This document shows, piece by piece, positions 30,900 through 42,163 of a DNA stretch of 64,000 bases (the stretch's first letter is position 1; every line of letters starts with the position of its first letter). The DNA is taken from the NCBI GenBank assembly GCA_963680875.1, contig OY804579.1:53520036-53584035 (forward strand), in the 5' to 3' direction. A program made the translations under genes and the position numbers. This DNA comes from Bathymodiolus brooksi (taxonomy: Eukaryota; Mollusca; Bivalvia; Mytilida; Modiolidae). The notes beneath the pieces are model-generated. The model was not told the origin of the DNA. It did not search any database and saw only the letters and a program-made list of their open reading frames with translations.

Positions 30900-31600
30900 C
30901 AATATATGTTTAATTCATTTTTTTTGGGGTTAATTTCTTTGCAAAAAATTTAATTTTTAGTTAAATTAAGAATTTGTAATCCATTTTAATTTTTTAGTTA
31001 TAATTTTTAAACCTTAATTTAATATAAAAAAGAAGATATTGATAAGAAAAACAATATGTTCAATTCATTTTTTTTGGTTAATTTCTTTGCAAAAATTTTA
31101 TTTTTTAACTCTTTATAAAATATAGTTTAGTTAAATTAAGAATTTTTAATCCATTGTAAATTTTTTGCTATCATTTTTAAACCTTAATTTAATATAAAAA
31201 AAGAAGATATTGATATTTAAAAAAAGATAAGGAAAACAATATGTTTAATTCATTTTTTTTTGGTTAATTTCTTTGCAAAAATTTTATTTTCTAACTCTTT
31301 ATAAAATATAGTTTAGTTAAGTTAAGAATTGTTAATCCATTGTAAATTTTTTGCTATAATTTTTAAACCTTAATTTAATATAAAAAAAAAAGAAGATATT
31401 GATATTTAAAAAAAGATAAGAAAAACAATATTAATTTTTTTTGTTAATTTCTTTGCAAAAATTTGAATTTTTAACTCTTTATAAAATATAGTTTAGTTAA
31501 ATTAAGAATTTTTAATCCATTGTAAAAAAAATTGTTATAATTTGTAAACCTTAATTTAATATAAAAAAGAAGATATTGATATTTTAAAAAAATACATTTT
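30900..31600. repeat. AT-rich tandem repeat, about four ~150-187-bp units
   Basis: ATATGTTTAATTCATTTTTT, CTTTGCAAAAATTT, CCTTAATTTAATATAAAA and AGAAGATATTGATA recur in order, starting near 30905, 31053, 31240 and 31426. It lies just 3' of the gene and inside the TIR element. Confidence 0.88.
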
Positions 31601-31934
31601 TTTTCATAAATTGGTACGGTAACCACACCTCCCAAAATGACTTTTACAAAATTATTCTTTGGCATTTTTTCTCTCAAAATTATGGCTCTTTGAGGAGGCG
31701 TCCACGTCGCAGAGCTGGGCAGTATCCGAAATTGATACTGGCGAACTCCTCAATATTTACCTGTACACCCTTGTTGGTCACGTGACCAGTCTTTGTTTAC
31801 AAATCTTAATATATTAATATTGCATCGTGGAGAAAAAAGAAAACTGTTTTTTTTAAATTGATAAAATATATTTGTTGTTGTTGTATTGAAGTATGTTTTT
31901 ACAAAATTTCAAGAATTATAAAGAAGAAATAAAG

Positions 31935-32577
31935 GTGCAATCATTGATTAACTGAAAATTTCGTCTTGGCCCGGGTTACAACTTTTACTAACTACGAAAA
32001 CTTATATTGCCGATATTTCGTATAAAAACTATTTTTTTTTATATTTGTTTAGAAAGTGTGATAAAATACATAATTTTATGCATTATGTTCAAATGTTATT
32101 AAAATTAATGCCTTAATAAAGATGTAATAAAGAAAATACGAATTTGGGCCCGGGTTTTTTCGGGTTACAACTTTTACTAACTACGAAAACTTATATTGCC
32201 GATATTTCGTATAAAAACTATTTTTTTTTATATTTGTTTAAAAAATGTGATAAAATACATAATTTTATGCATTATGTTCAAATGTTATTAAAATTAATGC
32301 CTTAATAAAGATGTAATAAAGAAAATACGAATTTGGGCCCGGGTTTTTTCGGGTTACAACTTTTACTAACTACGAAAACTTATATTGCCGATATTTCGTA
32401 TAAAAACTATTTTTTTTTATATTTGTTTAAAAAATGTGATAAAATACATAATTTTATGCATTATGTTCAAATGTTATTAAAATTAATGCCTTAATAAAGA
32501 TGTAATAAAGAAAATACGAATTTGGGCCCGGGTTTTTGGAACCGGACCCGGGCCCGGGTTACCACTTTTACTAACGG
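31935..32577 (-). repeat. Right terminal inverted repeat with three 189-bp subterminal units
   Basis: CGGGTTACAACTTTTACTAA recurs at about 31972, 32161 and 32350 with a period of 189. The terminal version (CCGGGTTACCACTTTTAC) is at 32553. There is one more unit than in the left TIR. Confidence 0.9.
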
Positions 32578-33602
32578 CCGTTCACGTGACCAAAACAAAT
32601 TACCTCATTGGACGACAGCGATGAGAAATAGGGACAGTGAGTCGGGACAGGTAAGTTAAGTATACTTGAAAGGTGTCATATCGCGTAAATCTTTTCACCC
32701 ACTAATTTTGTATTATTTTCTCACATATCCAATCTTACACAAAATGGATACACTCCTTTCAAAAATTAAATTGAATACAATTTTACATAATTTTACCTGT
32801 TTTAAGTTATTTCAGAAATCTACTGTAGTTATTTTGAAGACACAAATTCGGATTAATGAAAAAAATATATATTGAATGGATAAAAAGCAAATGCAAACAT
32901 TTGATTTGCAGTTGGAACCACCAAAGAGTTACCATTAAGATAAATTATCGTGATGTGCTTGCTTGGGAGGAGAGGCGACTATATAAGCTAGCTTGAAGTG
33001 GATGGAACGTTCAGCTAGAATTTCTTCATTTTTCGCCTAGAACAGGCATATCATTTAACCATTTAAAAAATACAGATATAAATTAGGCCATCCTACTTTC
33101 AACACGAGAATTAATATAAGCAAATTCGTAAAATTGACACATTTGAATTTAAAAACAGTATTACATCTGAAACGGGGGTGATTGCCCACCCCTCCCCGAA
33201 TTGAAGTTTGAAAAATGACTACACTGATGTTTTTGAATTAACCATACGTTATACTTCTGAGCTGAGAGGACAATATTATAACGTTTAAAACTTAAAATGA
33301 GAGGTTTGTTGAAATAAAAATTATGCTATATTTCAGTAAGGTTTTCATGGTACTTCGACCAGCAGTTAATTAAGGAAGTATTTTTTGTTGTTTTTAAAGA
33401 TATTCTTTTACATTTTTGTCACACATGTTGTAGATTTTTTGTGAATAAACTAATGTCAAGTTGAAAAATCGAAAGCCTAAGCCCTTGTCGTTTTTCGTTG
33501 TAGACTGTCCTGTGGAAGTTTGAGATTTTTGCAGTCAACAAAATCAATTAATCCGCCAAATGATCCACCTAATAACTCCCGTCTCTACTGCAGAGCATAC
33601 TG
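32578..33602. other. Spacer between transposons
   Basis: No gene or repeat is recognised beyond a CACGTGACC motif near 32582. That motif resembles one inside the TIR element near 31769. Confidence 0.45.
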
Positions 33603-33676
33603 CAGGGGGACTAACCGGTTAATCGAGAAAAGTCGTTCGTGTACGATATTTCCGGTTTTTGAAAGTAAGGTAAGAC

Positions 33677-33969
33677 CACAGGCGCATGGGGCATGGATTC
33701 TCTACTACCCCCCCCCCCCCTTTTTCAAAATTTTCATATAAATCATTCCTTTTTCAAAATTTTCATAATCATTCGTTTTTTCTTCATTTGACAATATCAG
33801 TAGACGTCATACATCATGAATACAGAATACACGTATTATTCATCATGTATGACGTCTACTGATATTGTCAAATGAAGAAAAAACGAATGATTATGAAAAT
33901 TTTGAAAAAAGCGGGGTAGTAGAGAAAAGGGGGGAGGAGGAAACGAAATCCATGCCCCATGCGCCTGTG
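33677..33969. mobile_element. Nested 293-bp foldback MITE with 8-bp TSD
   Basis: GGTAAGAC flanks it on both sides (33669-33676, 33970-33977). The ends CACAGGCGCATGGGGCATGG and CCATGCCCCATGCGCCTGTG are perfect inverted repeats. The interior folds again over about 85 bp around CATCATGTATGACGTC. The 8-bp TSD fits hAT. It is inserted within the element at 33603-36059. Confidence 0.92.
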
Positions 33970-34246
33970 GGTAAGACACCAAATTTCAATATTCTTTTGT
34001 AAATATAAGCATAAAGCAAAAAAAAAGCTTCGTAGTTCCTTACATGAATAATTAATCAATTTAATTCGAAAGAGTAAACTTCATAACAGACTTTCATTTT
34101 TCAATAATTTGGTCAGAAACGTAGATGTCATTCTATTTTTTGTTTTCAGAGTTTCCATTTTCTAGCAAAAAACGCAAATTTTCTAATAAAATTAACATTT
34201 TATGACAGAAAATAAATTTGAACTTCAAAGTTACTTTATCTTATAC

Positions 34247-34571
34247 TTACTTTTCGTGAGAATTCTTGACTTAAGCAAAGATATAGATTCCTTTTTGCAT
34301 ATTTCCAATTTTTTTGTTCGTGAACGAACGTGTTATTGAAAAATATGGTCGTGTACGATGTATTAACATTTTTGCAGACTATGGTTTTTGTGTGTTCCAC
34401 TTGTGTTGACCTTGATTTCGGCGTGGAAATCTTTCTTTTAGTACGATATGGTTTATTTGGTGTTGTCCTTATATCATTTTTGCTGTTTTCTGAAACTTGA
34501 CAGTTTTTCCAGTAATGTTTTTTTCGGGTAATTTGTTTTCTTCTTGAAACAGGTTTTGGAAGTATAGTCAT
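34247..34571 (-). CDS. Possible basic-protein exon inside the hAT-like element
   Basis: ATG at 34571 opens 108 codons, rich in Lys/Arg/Thr/Ser (RRKQITRKKHYWKN, PKSRSTQVEHTK). They end at a good donor (AAAAGTAAGTA) near 34247. No domain is recognised. It may be a DNA-binding N-terminal exon of a lost transposase, or chance. Confidence 0.25.
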
Positions 34572-36059
34572 GGTTTATCTACAAACATATAAATCATGCA
34601 TACTTACTTTATTATGTAGGTTTACGGTTCTTTGGCTTTCACCTTTTGGTAATTTTGACTATATTTTGTTCATATTTTTGACTTATTATTTGGGTTTCCA
34701 AACTTTTGGCGTTTAGCTCTGATGACGAGGAATTATTTTCCGAAATGGCCATCCAAGACATCAAAATAGGTATAGATTGGTTTTTTTTCTACATGCAAAA
34801 GTTATTGTCGTTTAAGTACTGTTCCATGTAAGAGTCAGGCAATGGCACATCAATTGTTTAACTTTTTTTTTATTAAAACTGGTTAAAAGTGTTCATATGG
34901 TAATCCAAACATTTCCTTCTATTTCGGATTTTCATAAAACTAATAATTTTTTAGTAGTTATAGATTGAACATTATGGCGGGAACGTTTTCACGTACTTTT
35001 TACTGCATAATGGAACCAAATATTTGCGTGTTAATATCTACAAAAGGCATTTTGAGCCATAGCATCGTATACATACATGCAAGGGCTCCTGATTATATTT
35101 CAGTCATAACTTTTTTGTTTAAATTACATTTGAATTTTTGACTATAAGGGAAGACATTTTGGCGAAAATTTTCCCGTACTTTATTATGATTTTTATTGCA
35201 GGAGGTATTGACCTTTTCGTGGAATTTGCTGTGTGTGGGGGGTATTAGTTAGCCTTTGGCTTACAGTTCTATTTTGAGGTCGAACGTGTTTCAATACTCA
35301 ACATAATATTTTCTTAAAATGGATGAGTACTTACAATTGGTGTTGCCTGATTCTTACAAAGAATAGTACATACAAATATATTCATGAATGTCTATTAGTA
35401 ATTACTTAGAAATAGGTTTTCGATGACGCAAAACACCGCAAATTATATCTTGCCGCGCTCATATTTCATGAGACACACTTATAAAAAGCAACATTAGAAA
35501 ATAATTCATTTAAATTGCTAACAAAAATGCAAGTATCTTATATTGAGTAAATCGTTCACGAACATCGATCACGAACAAGAAATTTTTAACCTGTTCGTTC
35601 ACGAACAAAAAAATGAAAAAAATATAATTTTCCCGTCATATTTTGCATTTTTTGTGAAAAAGGTCTTTTAACCACTCCAATATAGAAGAATGTTTCCATT
35701 AAAGTGATGTTTCAGTCATAAAAAAGTGTAAATGTGTGAATATAGGAATATTATAGTTCTGGTGACATTTTGATGCAATGCTTTTTAGACTTTCTGACCA
35801 CATTTCACGCAAGGTTTATATCAACGAAAGTTTTGGAGCATACACCATCAAAGATATACACTAAAGGAAGGGAACTGCGAAGAGATAATTAATAATTGTT
35901 TCCTTAATTAGTAATAATTGAAGCTTACCGTCAAGGAATCATGTCAGGATCCTCAAAATAATCGTACACGAACTAGTAACCGAATCGTTCACGAATCAAA
36001 AAACCCGATTAACAATCGTACACGAACGGCTTTTCTCGATTAACCGGTTGGTCCCCCTG

Positions 36060-36245
36060 TACTGAAGGAGCAATCAAAAATGGACACTCCAGAGAAACTG
36101 GCAACACATAGGGTACAAAAGGCGAGGAAAAACAAAATCACAACACAATATGTGTTGGACACCACTATACGCAAACCTAGCAAATAAGATTTGAGCCCTC
36201 CTACAAAGAACTATATATTTTTGAAATTTTACATATTATAAGACG
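36060..36245. repeat. Dispersed repeat, split by the hAT-like element
   Basis: GGAGCAATCAAAAATGGACA, CCAGAGAAACTGGCAA and ACACCACTATACGCAA match 58645-58830 closely. Read on the minus strand, this looks like the 3' region of the reverse-transcribing family at 48420-49560 (ends near CCCCTTYGGTATCTTC). Confidence 0.7.
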
Positions 36246-36417
36246 ACTTTAAAGATATTTTAAAGGGATAGTTCTTTTCAATTTTGTTATGATCTTTCAT
36301 AAGTACTTGGAATCGTCGTATTACATTATCGAATTTTGGAACTATTTGCAACGCATGTCTGTATTACGTGCGTGTCCGAATACACACATGAATATATTTT
36401 TAGATTACTAATGGTTT

Positions 36418-36680
36418 GGTTGATTTAGGTTTATGGTTTTTAACGCCACTTTCAAAAATATTGCAGTTATATCGTGGCGGTCAGTTTTATGGGTGGAGAA
36501 TACCTGAGTACCCGGAGAAAACCACCGACCTGTCGCAAGTCACTGACAAGCTTTATTACGTAATGTATCGAGTGCAGATCGCCATAAACGGGTTCGATCT
36601 CACAACTTTAGTGGTGATAGGCACTGATTGCACAGATAGTTGTAAGTCCAACTACCATACGATGACGGCCCCTAGATTAC
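36418..36680 (-). mobile_element. tRNA-derived SINE, near full length
   Basis: On the minus strand the head reads CGTCATCGTATGGTAGTTGG, with a B-box-like GAGATCGAACCCG at 36590-36603. The GTACTCAGGTATTCTCC body follows, and the tail is AAAGTGGCGTTAAAA at 36440. Plus-strand copies occur at 50405 and 54775. Confidence 0.82.
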
Positions 36681-37145
36681 TAATGATAATTTCCAGTGAT
36701 CTCGGGAAAATATGACCATTCCATGACATTTATTTTGCAATGTCCATGTACACGTCCTTAAATCGATTTGACGGCTATGAAGATCTGTGGACGGATGGTC
36801 CGATGTGGGAAAAATTTAACAAACATCTCATTTTAGTTAGGTTGTTTGTAACGTATAATTTCTAGAATTGAAATGTGCTTTTTTTTCTAAATTTATTGGA
36901 AATAATTAAACTGTAAATGATATGGAAACAGTATTGAATTTATACAGCATCTGCAGTGTGTTTTAACTTGTAACGAAATATTCTCTCTCATACCACCAAG
37001 ATAGAAATGAAGTGCTTAGTTTTTATGTTAATAATTGGATTTGGGGTACACAGTTATTACAAAGCACTAGCTATATAGGCATGTTTGTGAAACCCGTGAC
37101 ACTTTACACAATTAAGTAAAAAAACGCAATATAGTGTTTTTCACC
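36681..37145. other. Spacer before the 106-bp satellite
   Basis: AT-rich. Nothing recognised. Confidence 0.5.
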
Positions 37146-40100
37146 TATTGTAATGACAGACATACGTAATGTATAATGTTGTATATATTTTAGGAGTAAC
37201 ATCAAGTTCTACTAGGGACTGTAAACGTCCGTCTGAGATGTAGACATTCATTGTAATAATTACAGACATACATAATGTATTATGTTATATATATTTTAGG
37301 AGTAACAACAAGATCTACTAGGGACTGTAAACGTCCGTCTGAGATGTAGACATTCATTGTAATAATTACAGACATACATAATGTATTATGTTATATATAT
37401 TTTAGGAGTAACAACAAGATCTACTAGGGACTGTAAACGTCCGTCTGAGATGTAGACATTCATTGTAATAATTACAGACATACATAATGTATTATGTTAT
37501 ATATATTTTAGGAGTAACATCAAGTTCTACTAGGGGCTGTAAACGTCCGTATGAGATGTAGACATTCATTGTAATAATTACAGACATACATAATGTATTA
37601 TGTTATATATATTTTAGGAGTAACAACAAGATCTACTAGGGACTGTAAACGTCCGTCTGAGATGTAGACATTCATTGTAATAATTACAGACATACATAAT
37701 GTATTATGTTATATATATTTTAGGAGTAACATCAAGTTCTACTAGGGGCTGTAAACGTCCGTATGAGATGTAGACATTCATTGTAATAATTACAGACATA
37801 CATAATGTATTATGTTATATATATTTTAGGAGTAACAACAAGATCTACTAGGGACTGTAAACGTCCGTCTGAGATGTAGACATTCATTGTAATAATTACA
37901 GACATACATAATGTATTATGTTATATATATTTTAGGAGTAACAACAAGATCTACTAGGGGCTGTAACCGTCCGTCTGAGATGTAGACATTCATTGTAATA
38001 ATTACAGACATACATAATGTATTATGTTATATATATTTTAGGAGTAACATCAAGTTCTACTAGGGGCTGTAAACGTCCGTATGAGATGTAGACATTCATT
38101 GTAATAATTACAGACATACATAATGTATTATGTTATATATATTTTAGGAGTAACAACAAGATCTACTAGGGACTGTAAACGTCCGTCTGAGATGTAGACA
38201 TTCATTGTAATAATTATAGACATACATAATGTATTATGTTATATATATTTTAGGAGTAACAACAAGATCTACTAGGGGCTGTAACCGTCCGTCTGAGATG
38301 TAGACATTCATTGTAATAATTACAGACATACATAATGTATTATGTTATATATATTTTAGGAGTAACAACAAGATCTACTAGGGACTGTAAACGTCCGTCT
38401 GAGATGTAGACATTCATTGTAATAATTACAGACATACATAATGTATTATGTTATATATATTTTAGGAGTAACATCAAGTTCTACTAGGGGCTGTAAACGT
38501 CCGTATGAGATGTAGACATTCATTGTAATAATTACAGACATACATAATGTATTATGTTATATATATTTTAGGAGTAACAACAAGATCTACTAGGGACTGT
38601 AAACGTCCGTCTGAGATGTAGACATTCATTGTAATAATTACAGACATACATAATGTATTATGTTATATATATTTTAGGAGTAACAACAAGATCTACTAGG
38701 GGCTGTAACCGTCCGTCTGAGATGTAGACATTCATTGTAATAATTACAGACATACATAATGTATTATGTTATATATATTTTAGGAGTAACATCAAGTTCT
38801 ACTAGGGGCTGTAAACGTCCGTATGAGATGTAGACATTCATTGTAATAATTACAGACATACATAATGTATTATGTTATATATATTTTAGGAGTAACAACA
38901 AGATCTACTAGGGACTGTAAACGTCCGTCTGAGATGTAGACATTCATTGTAATAATTACAGACATACATAATGTATTATGTTATATATATTTTAGGAGTA
39001 ACAACAAGATCTACTAGGGACTGTAAACGTCCGTCTGAGATGTAGACATTCATTGTAATAATTACAGACATACATAATGTATTATGTTATATATATTTTA
39101 GGAGTAACATCAAGTTCTACTAGGGGCTGTAAACGTCCGTATGAGATGTAGACATTCATTGTAATAATTACAGACATACATAATGTATTATGTTATATAT
39201 ATTTTAGGAGTAACAACAAGATCTACTAGGGACTGTAAACGTCCGTCTGAGATGTAGACATTCATTGTAATAATTACAGACATACATAATGTATTATGTT
39301 ATATATATTTTAGGAGTAACATCAAGTTCTACTAGGGGCTGTAAACGTCCGTATGAGATGTAGACATTCATTGTAATAATTACAGACATACATAATGTAT
39401 TATGTTATATATATTTTAGGAGTAACAACAAGATCTACTAGGGACTGTAAACGTCCGTCTGAGATGTAGACATTCATTGTAATAATTACAGACATACATA
39501 ATGTATTATGTTATATATATTTTAGGAGTAACAACAAGATCTACTAGGGGCTGTAACCGTCCGTCTGAGATGTAGACATTCATTGTAATAATTACAGACA
39601 TACATAATGTATTATGTTATATATATTTTAGGAGTAACATCAAGTTCTACTAGGGGCTGTAAACGTCCGTATGAGATGTAGACATTCATTGTAATAATTA
39701 CAGACATACATAATGTATTATGTTATATATATTTTAGGAGTAACAACAAGATCTACTAGGGACTGTAAACGTCCGTCTGAGATGTAGACATTCATTGTAA
39801 TAATTATAGACATACATAATGTATTATGTTATATATATTTTAGGAGTAACAACAAGATCTACTAGGGGCTGTAACCGTCCGTCTGAGATGTAGACATTCA
39901 TTGTAATAATTACAGACATACATAATGTATTATGTTATATATATTTTAGGAGTAACAACAAGATCTACTAGGGACTGTAAACGTCCGTCTGAGATGTAGA
40001 CATTCATTGTAATAATTACAGACATACATAATGTATTATGTTATATATATTTTAGGAGTAACATCAAGTTCTACTAGGGGCTGTAAACGTCCGTATGAGA

Positions 40101-42048
40101 TGTAGACATTCATTGTAATAATTACAGACATACATAATGTATTATGTTATATATATTTTAGGAGTAACAACAAGATCTACTAGGGACTGTAAACGTCCGT
40201 CTGAGATGTAGACATTCATTGTAATAATTACAGACATACATAATGTATTATGTTATATATATTTTAGGAGTAACAACAAGATCTACTAGGGGCTGTAACC
40301 GTCCGTCTGAGATGTAGACATTCATTGTAATAATTACAGACATACATAATGTATTATGTTATATATATTTTAGGAGTAACATCAAGTTCTACTAGGGGCT
40401 GTAAACGTCCGTATGAGATGTAGACATTCATTGTAATAATTACAGACATACATAATGTATTATGTTATATATATTTTAGGAGTAACAACAAGATCTACTA
40501 GGGACTGTAAACGTCCGTCTGAGATGTAGACATTCATTGTAATAATTACAGACATACATAATGTATTATGTTATATATATTTTAGGAGTAACAACAAGAT
40601 CTACTAGGGGCTGTAACCGTCCGTCTGAGATGTAGACATTCATTGTAATAATTACAGACATACATAATGTATTATGTTATATATATTTTAGGAGTAACAT
40701 CAAGTTCTACTAGGGGCTGTAAACGTCCGTATGAGATGTAGACATTCATTGTAATAATTACAGACATACATAATGTATTATGTTATATATATTTTAGGAG
40801 TAACAACAAGATCTACTAGGGACTGTAAACGTCCGTCTGAGATGTAGACATTCATTGTAATAATTATAGACATACATAATGTATTATGTTATATATATTT
40901 TAGGAGTAACAACAAGATCTACTAGGGGCTGTAACCGTCCGTCTGAGATGTAGACATTCATTGTAATAATTACAGACATACATAATGTATTATGTTATAT
41001 ATATTTTAGGAGTAACAACAAGATCTACTAGGGACTGTAAACGTCCGTCTGAGATGTAAACATTCATTGTAATAATTACAGACATACATAATGTATTATG
41101 TTATATATATTTTAGGAGTAACAACAAGGTCTACAAGGGACTGTAAACGTCCGTCTGAGATGTAGACATTCATTGTAATAATTACAGACATACATAATGT
41201 ATTATGTTATATATATTTTAGGAGTAACAACAAGATCTACTAGGGGCTGTAAACGTCCGTCTGAGATGTAGACATTCATTGTAATAATTACAGACATACA
41301 TAATGTATTATGTTATATATATTTTAGGAGTAACAACAAGGTCTACTAGGGACTGTAAACGTCCGTCTGAGATGTAGACATTCATTGTAATAATTACAGA
41401 CATACATAATGTATTATGTTATATATATTTTAGGAGTAACAACAAGATCTACTAGGGACTGTAAACGTCCGTCTGAGATGTAGACGTTTATGTCCTGATA
41501 ATTTGTTCCAAGTCATTGCCCTATTGTAATAATTACAGACATACATAATGTATTATGTTATATATATTTTAGGAGTAACAACAAGGTCTACTAGGGACTG
41601 TAAACGTCCGTCTGAGATGTAGACGTTTATGTCCTGATAATTTGTTCCAAGTCATTGCCCTATTGTAATAATTACAGACATACATAATGTATTATGTTAT
41701 ATATATTTTAGGAGTAACAACAAGATCTACTAGGGGCTGTAAACGTCCATCTGAGATGTAGACATTCATTGTAATAATTACAGACATACATAATGTATTA
41801 TGTTATATATATTTTAGGAGTATCAACAAGATCTACTAGGGGCTGTAAACGTCCGTCTGAGATGTAGACGTTTATGTCCTGATAATTTGTTCCAAGTCAT
41901 TGCCCTATTGTAATAATTACAGACATACATAATGTATTATGTTACATATATTTTAGGAGTAACAACAAGGTCTACTAGGGGCTGTAATCGTATGAGATGT
42001 AGACGTATATGTCATGATAATTTGTTCCAAGTCAGTGCCAACGGCTGT
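37146..42048. repeat. 106-bp satellite array with 15-unit higher-order repeat
   Basis: The unit ACAGACATACATAATGTATT ... GGAGTAACAACAAGATCTAC ... CGTCCGTCTGAGATGTAGAC repeats every 106 bp for about 45 copies. Three main variants differ at fixed sites: A has gggACtgtaaAcg, B has acaTcaagTtc with gtAtgag, and C has ggGctgtaaCcg. From 37261 the order A A B A B A C B A C' A B A C B (C' has a TTATAGACAT start) occupies 1590 bp and is repeated exactly from 38851, then partly from 40441. The last units (41480-42048) gain a GTTTATGTCCTGATAATTTG extension. Confidence 0.95.
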
Positions 42049-42163
42049 ATAACCTGTAGCTGTATGTTGAAATTATACAATTTTACAATTTTGGGCCCAT
42101 AAAACTAGTTCAACCCCGCCACTTTTTATTTAAGTGCCTGTATCAACCCAGGAAAGTGAGATG
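42049..42163. repeat. Dispersed-repeat segment linking the two arrays
   Basis: CTGTAACCTGTAGC-like sequence leads to GTTCAACCCCGCCACTTTTT, then CAACCCAGGAAAGTGAGATG. Inverted relatives occur near 50925-50990 (GTGTGGCGGGGTTAAATC) and 60085-60140. It appears to be one ancestral repeat in which two different internal segments were amplified. Confidence 0.75.

Larger units (their letters stand above)
26530..32577 (+). mobile_element. 6-kb TIR element carrying an SGNH-NADAR-Ulp1-PHD gene
   Basis: The ends are inverted: CGTTAGTAAAAGTGGTAACC near 26529 and GGTTACCACTTTTACTAACG to about 32576. Both are followed inward by a GGGCCCGGGTCCGGTTCC palindromic stretch and ~189-bp subterminal units. Similarity extends to about 26985 on the left and 31935 on the right. 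The interior has one spliced gene (27915-30818, plus strand) and no recognisable transposase. A target-site duplication is unclear; GC on both sides is the best candidate. Superfamily unknown; KDZ-type elements are known to carry Ulp1-like peptidases, but I cannot place this one. Confidence 0.85.
33603..36059. mobile_element. hAT-like DNA transposon, non-autonomous
   Basis: Left end CAGGGGGACTAACCGG and right end CCGGTTGGTCCCCCTG are inverted for about 43 bp (through TCGAGAAAAG and CGTTCGTGTACGA). TACTG flanks both sides (33598-33602 and 36060-36064). Subterminal CGTTCACGAA/TTCGTGAACG motifs recur inside (34313-34330, 35560-35610, 35945-36025), as in many hAT elements. The empty-site relative at 58640-58660 has a single TACCG at this point. 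No transposase is recognised. Confidence 0.78.
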
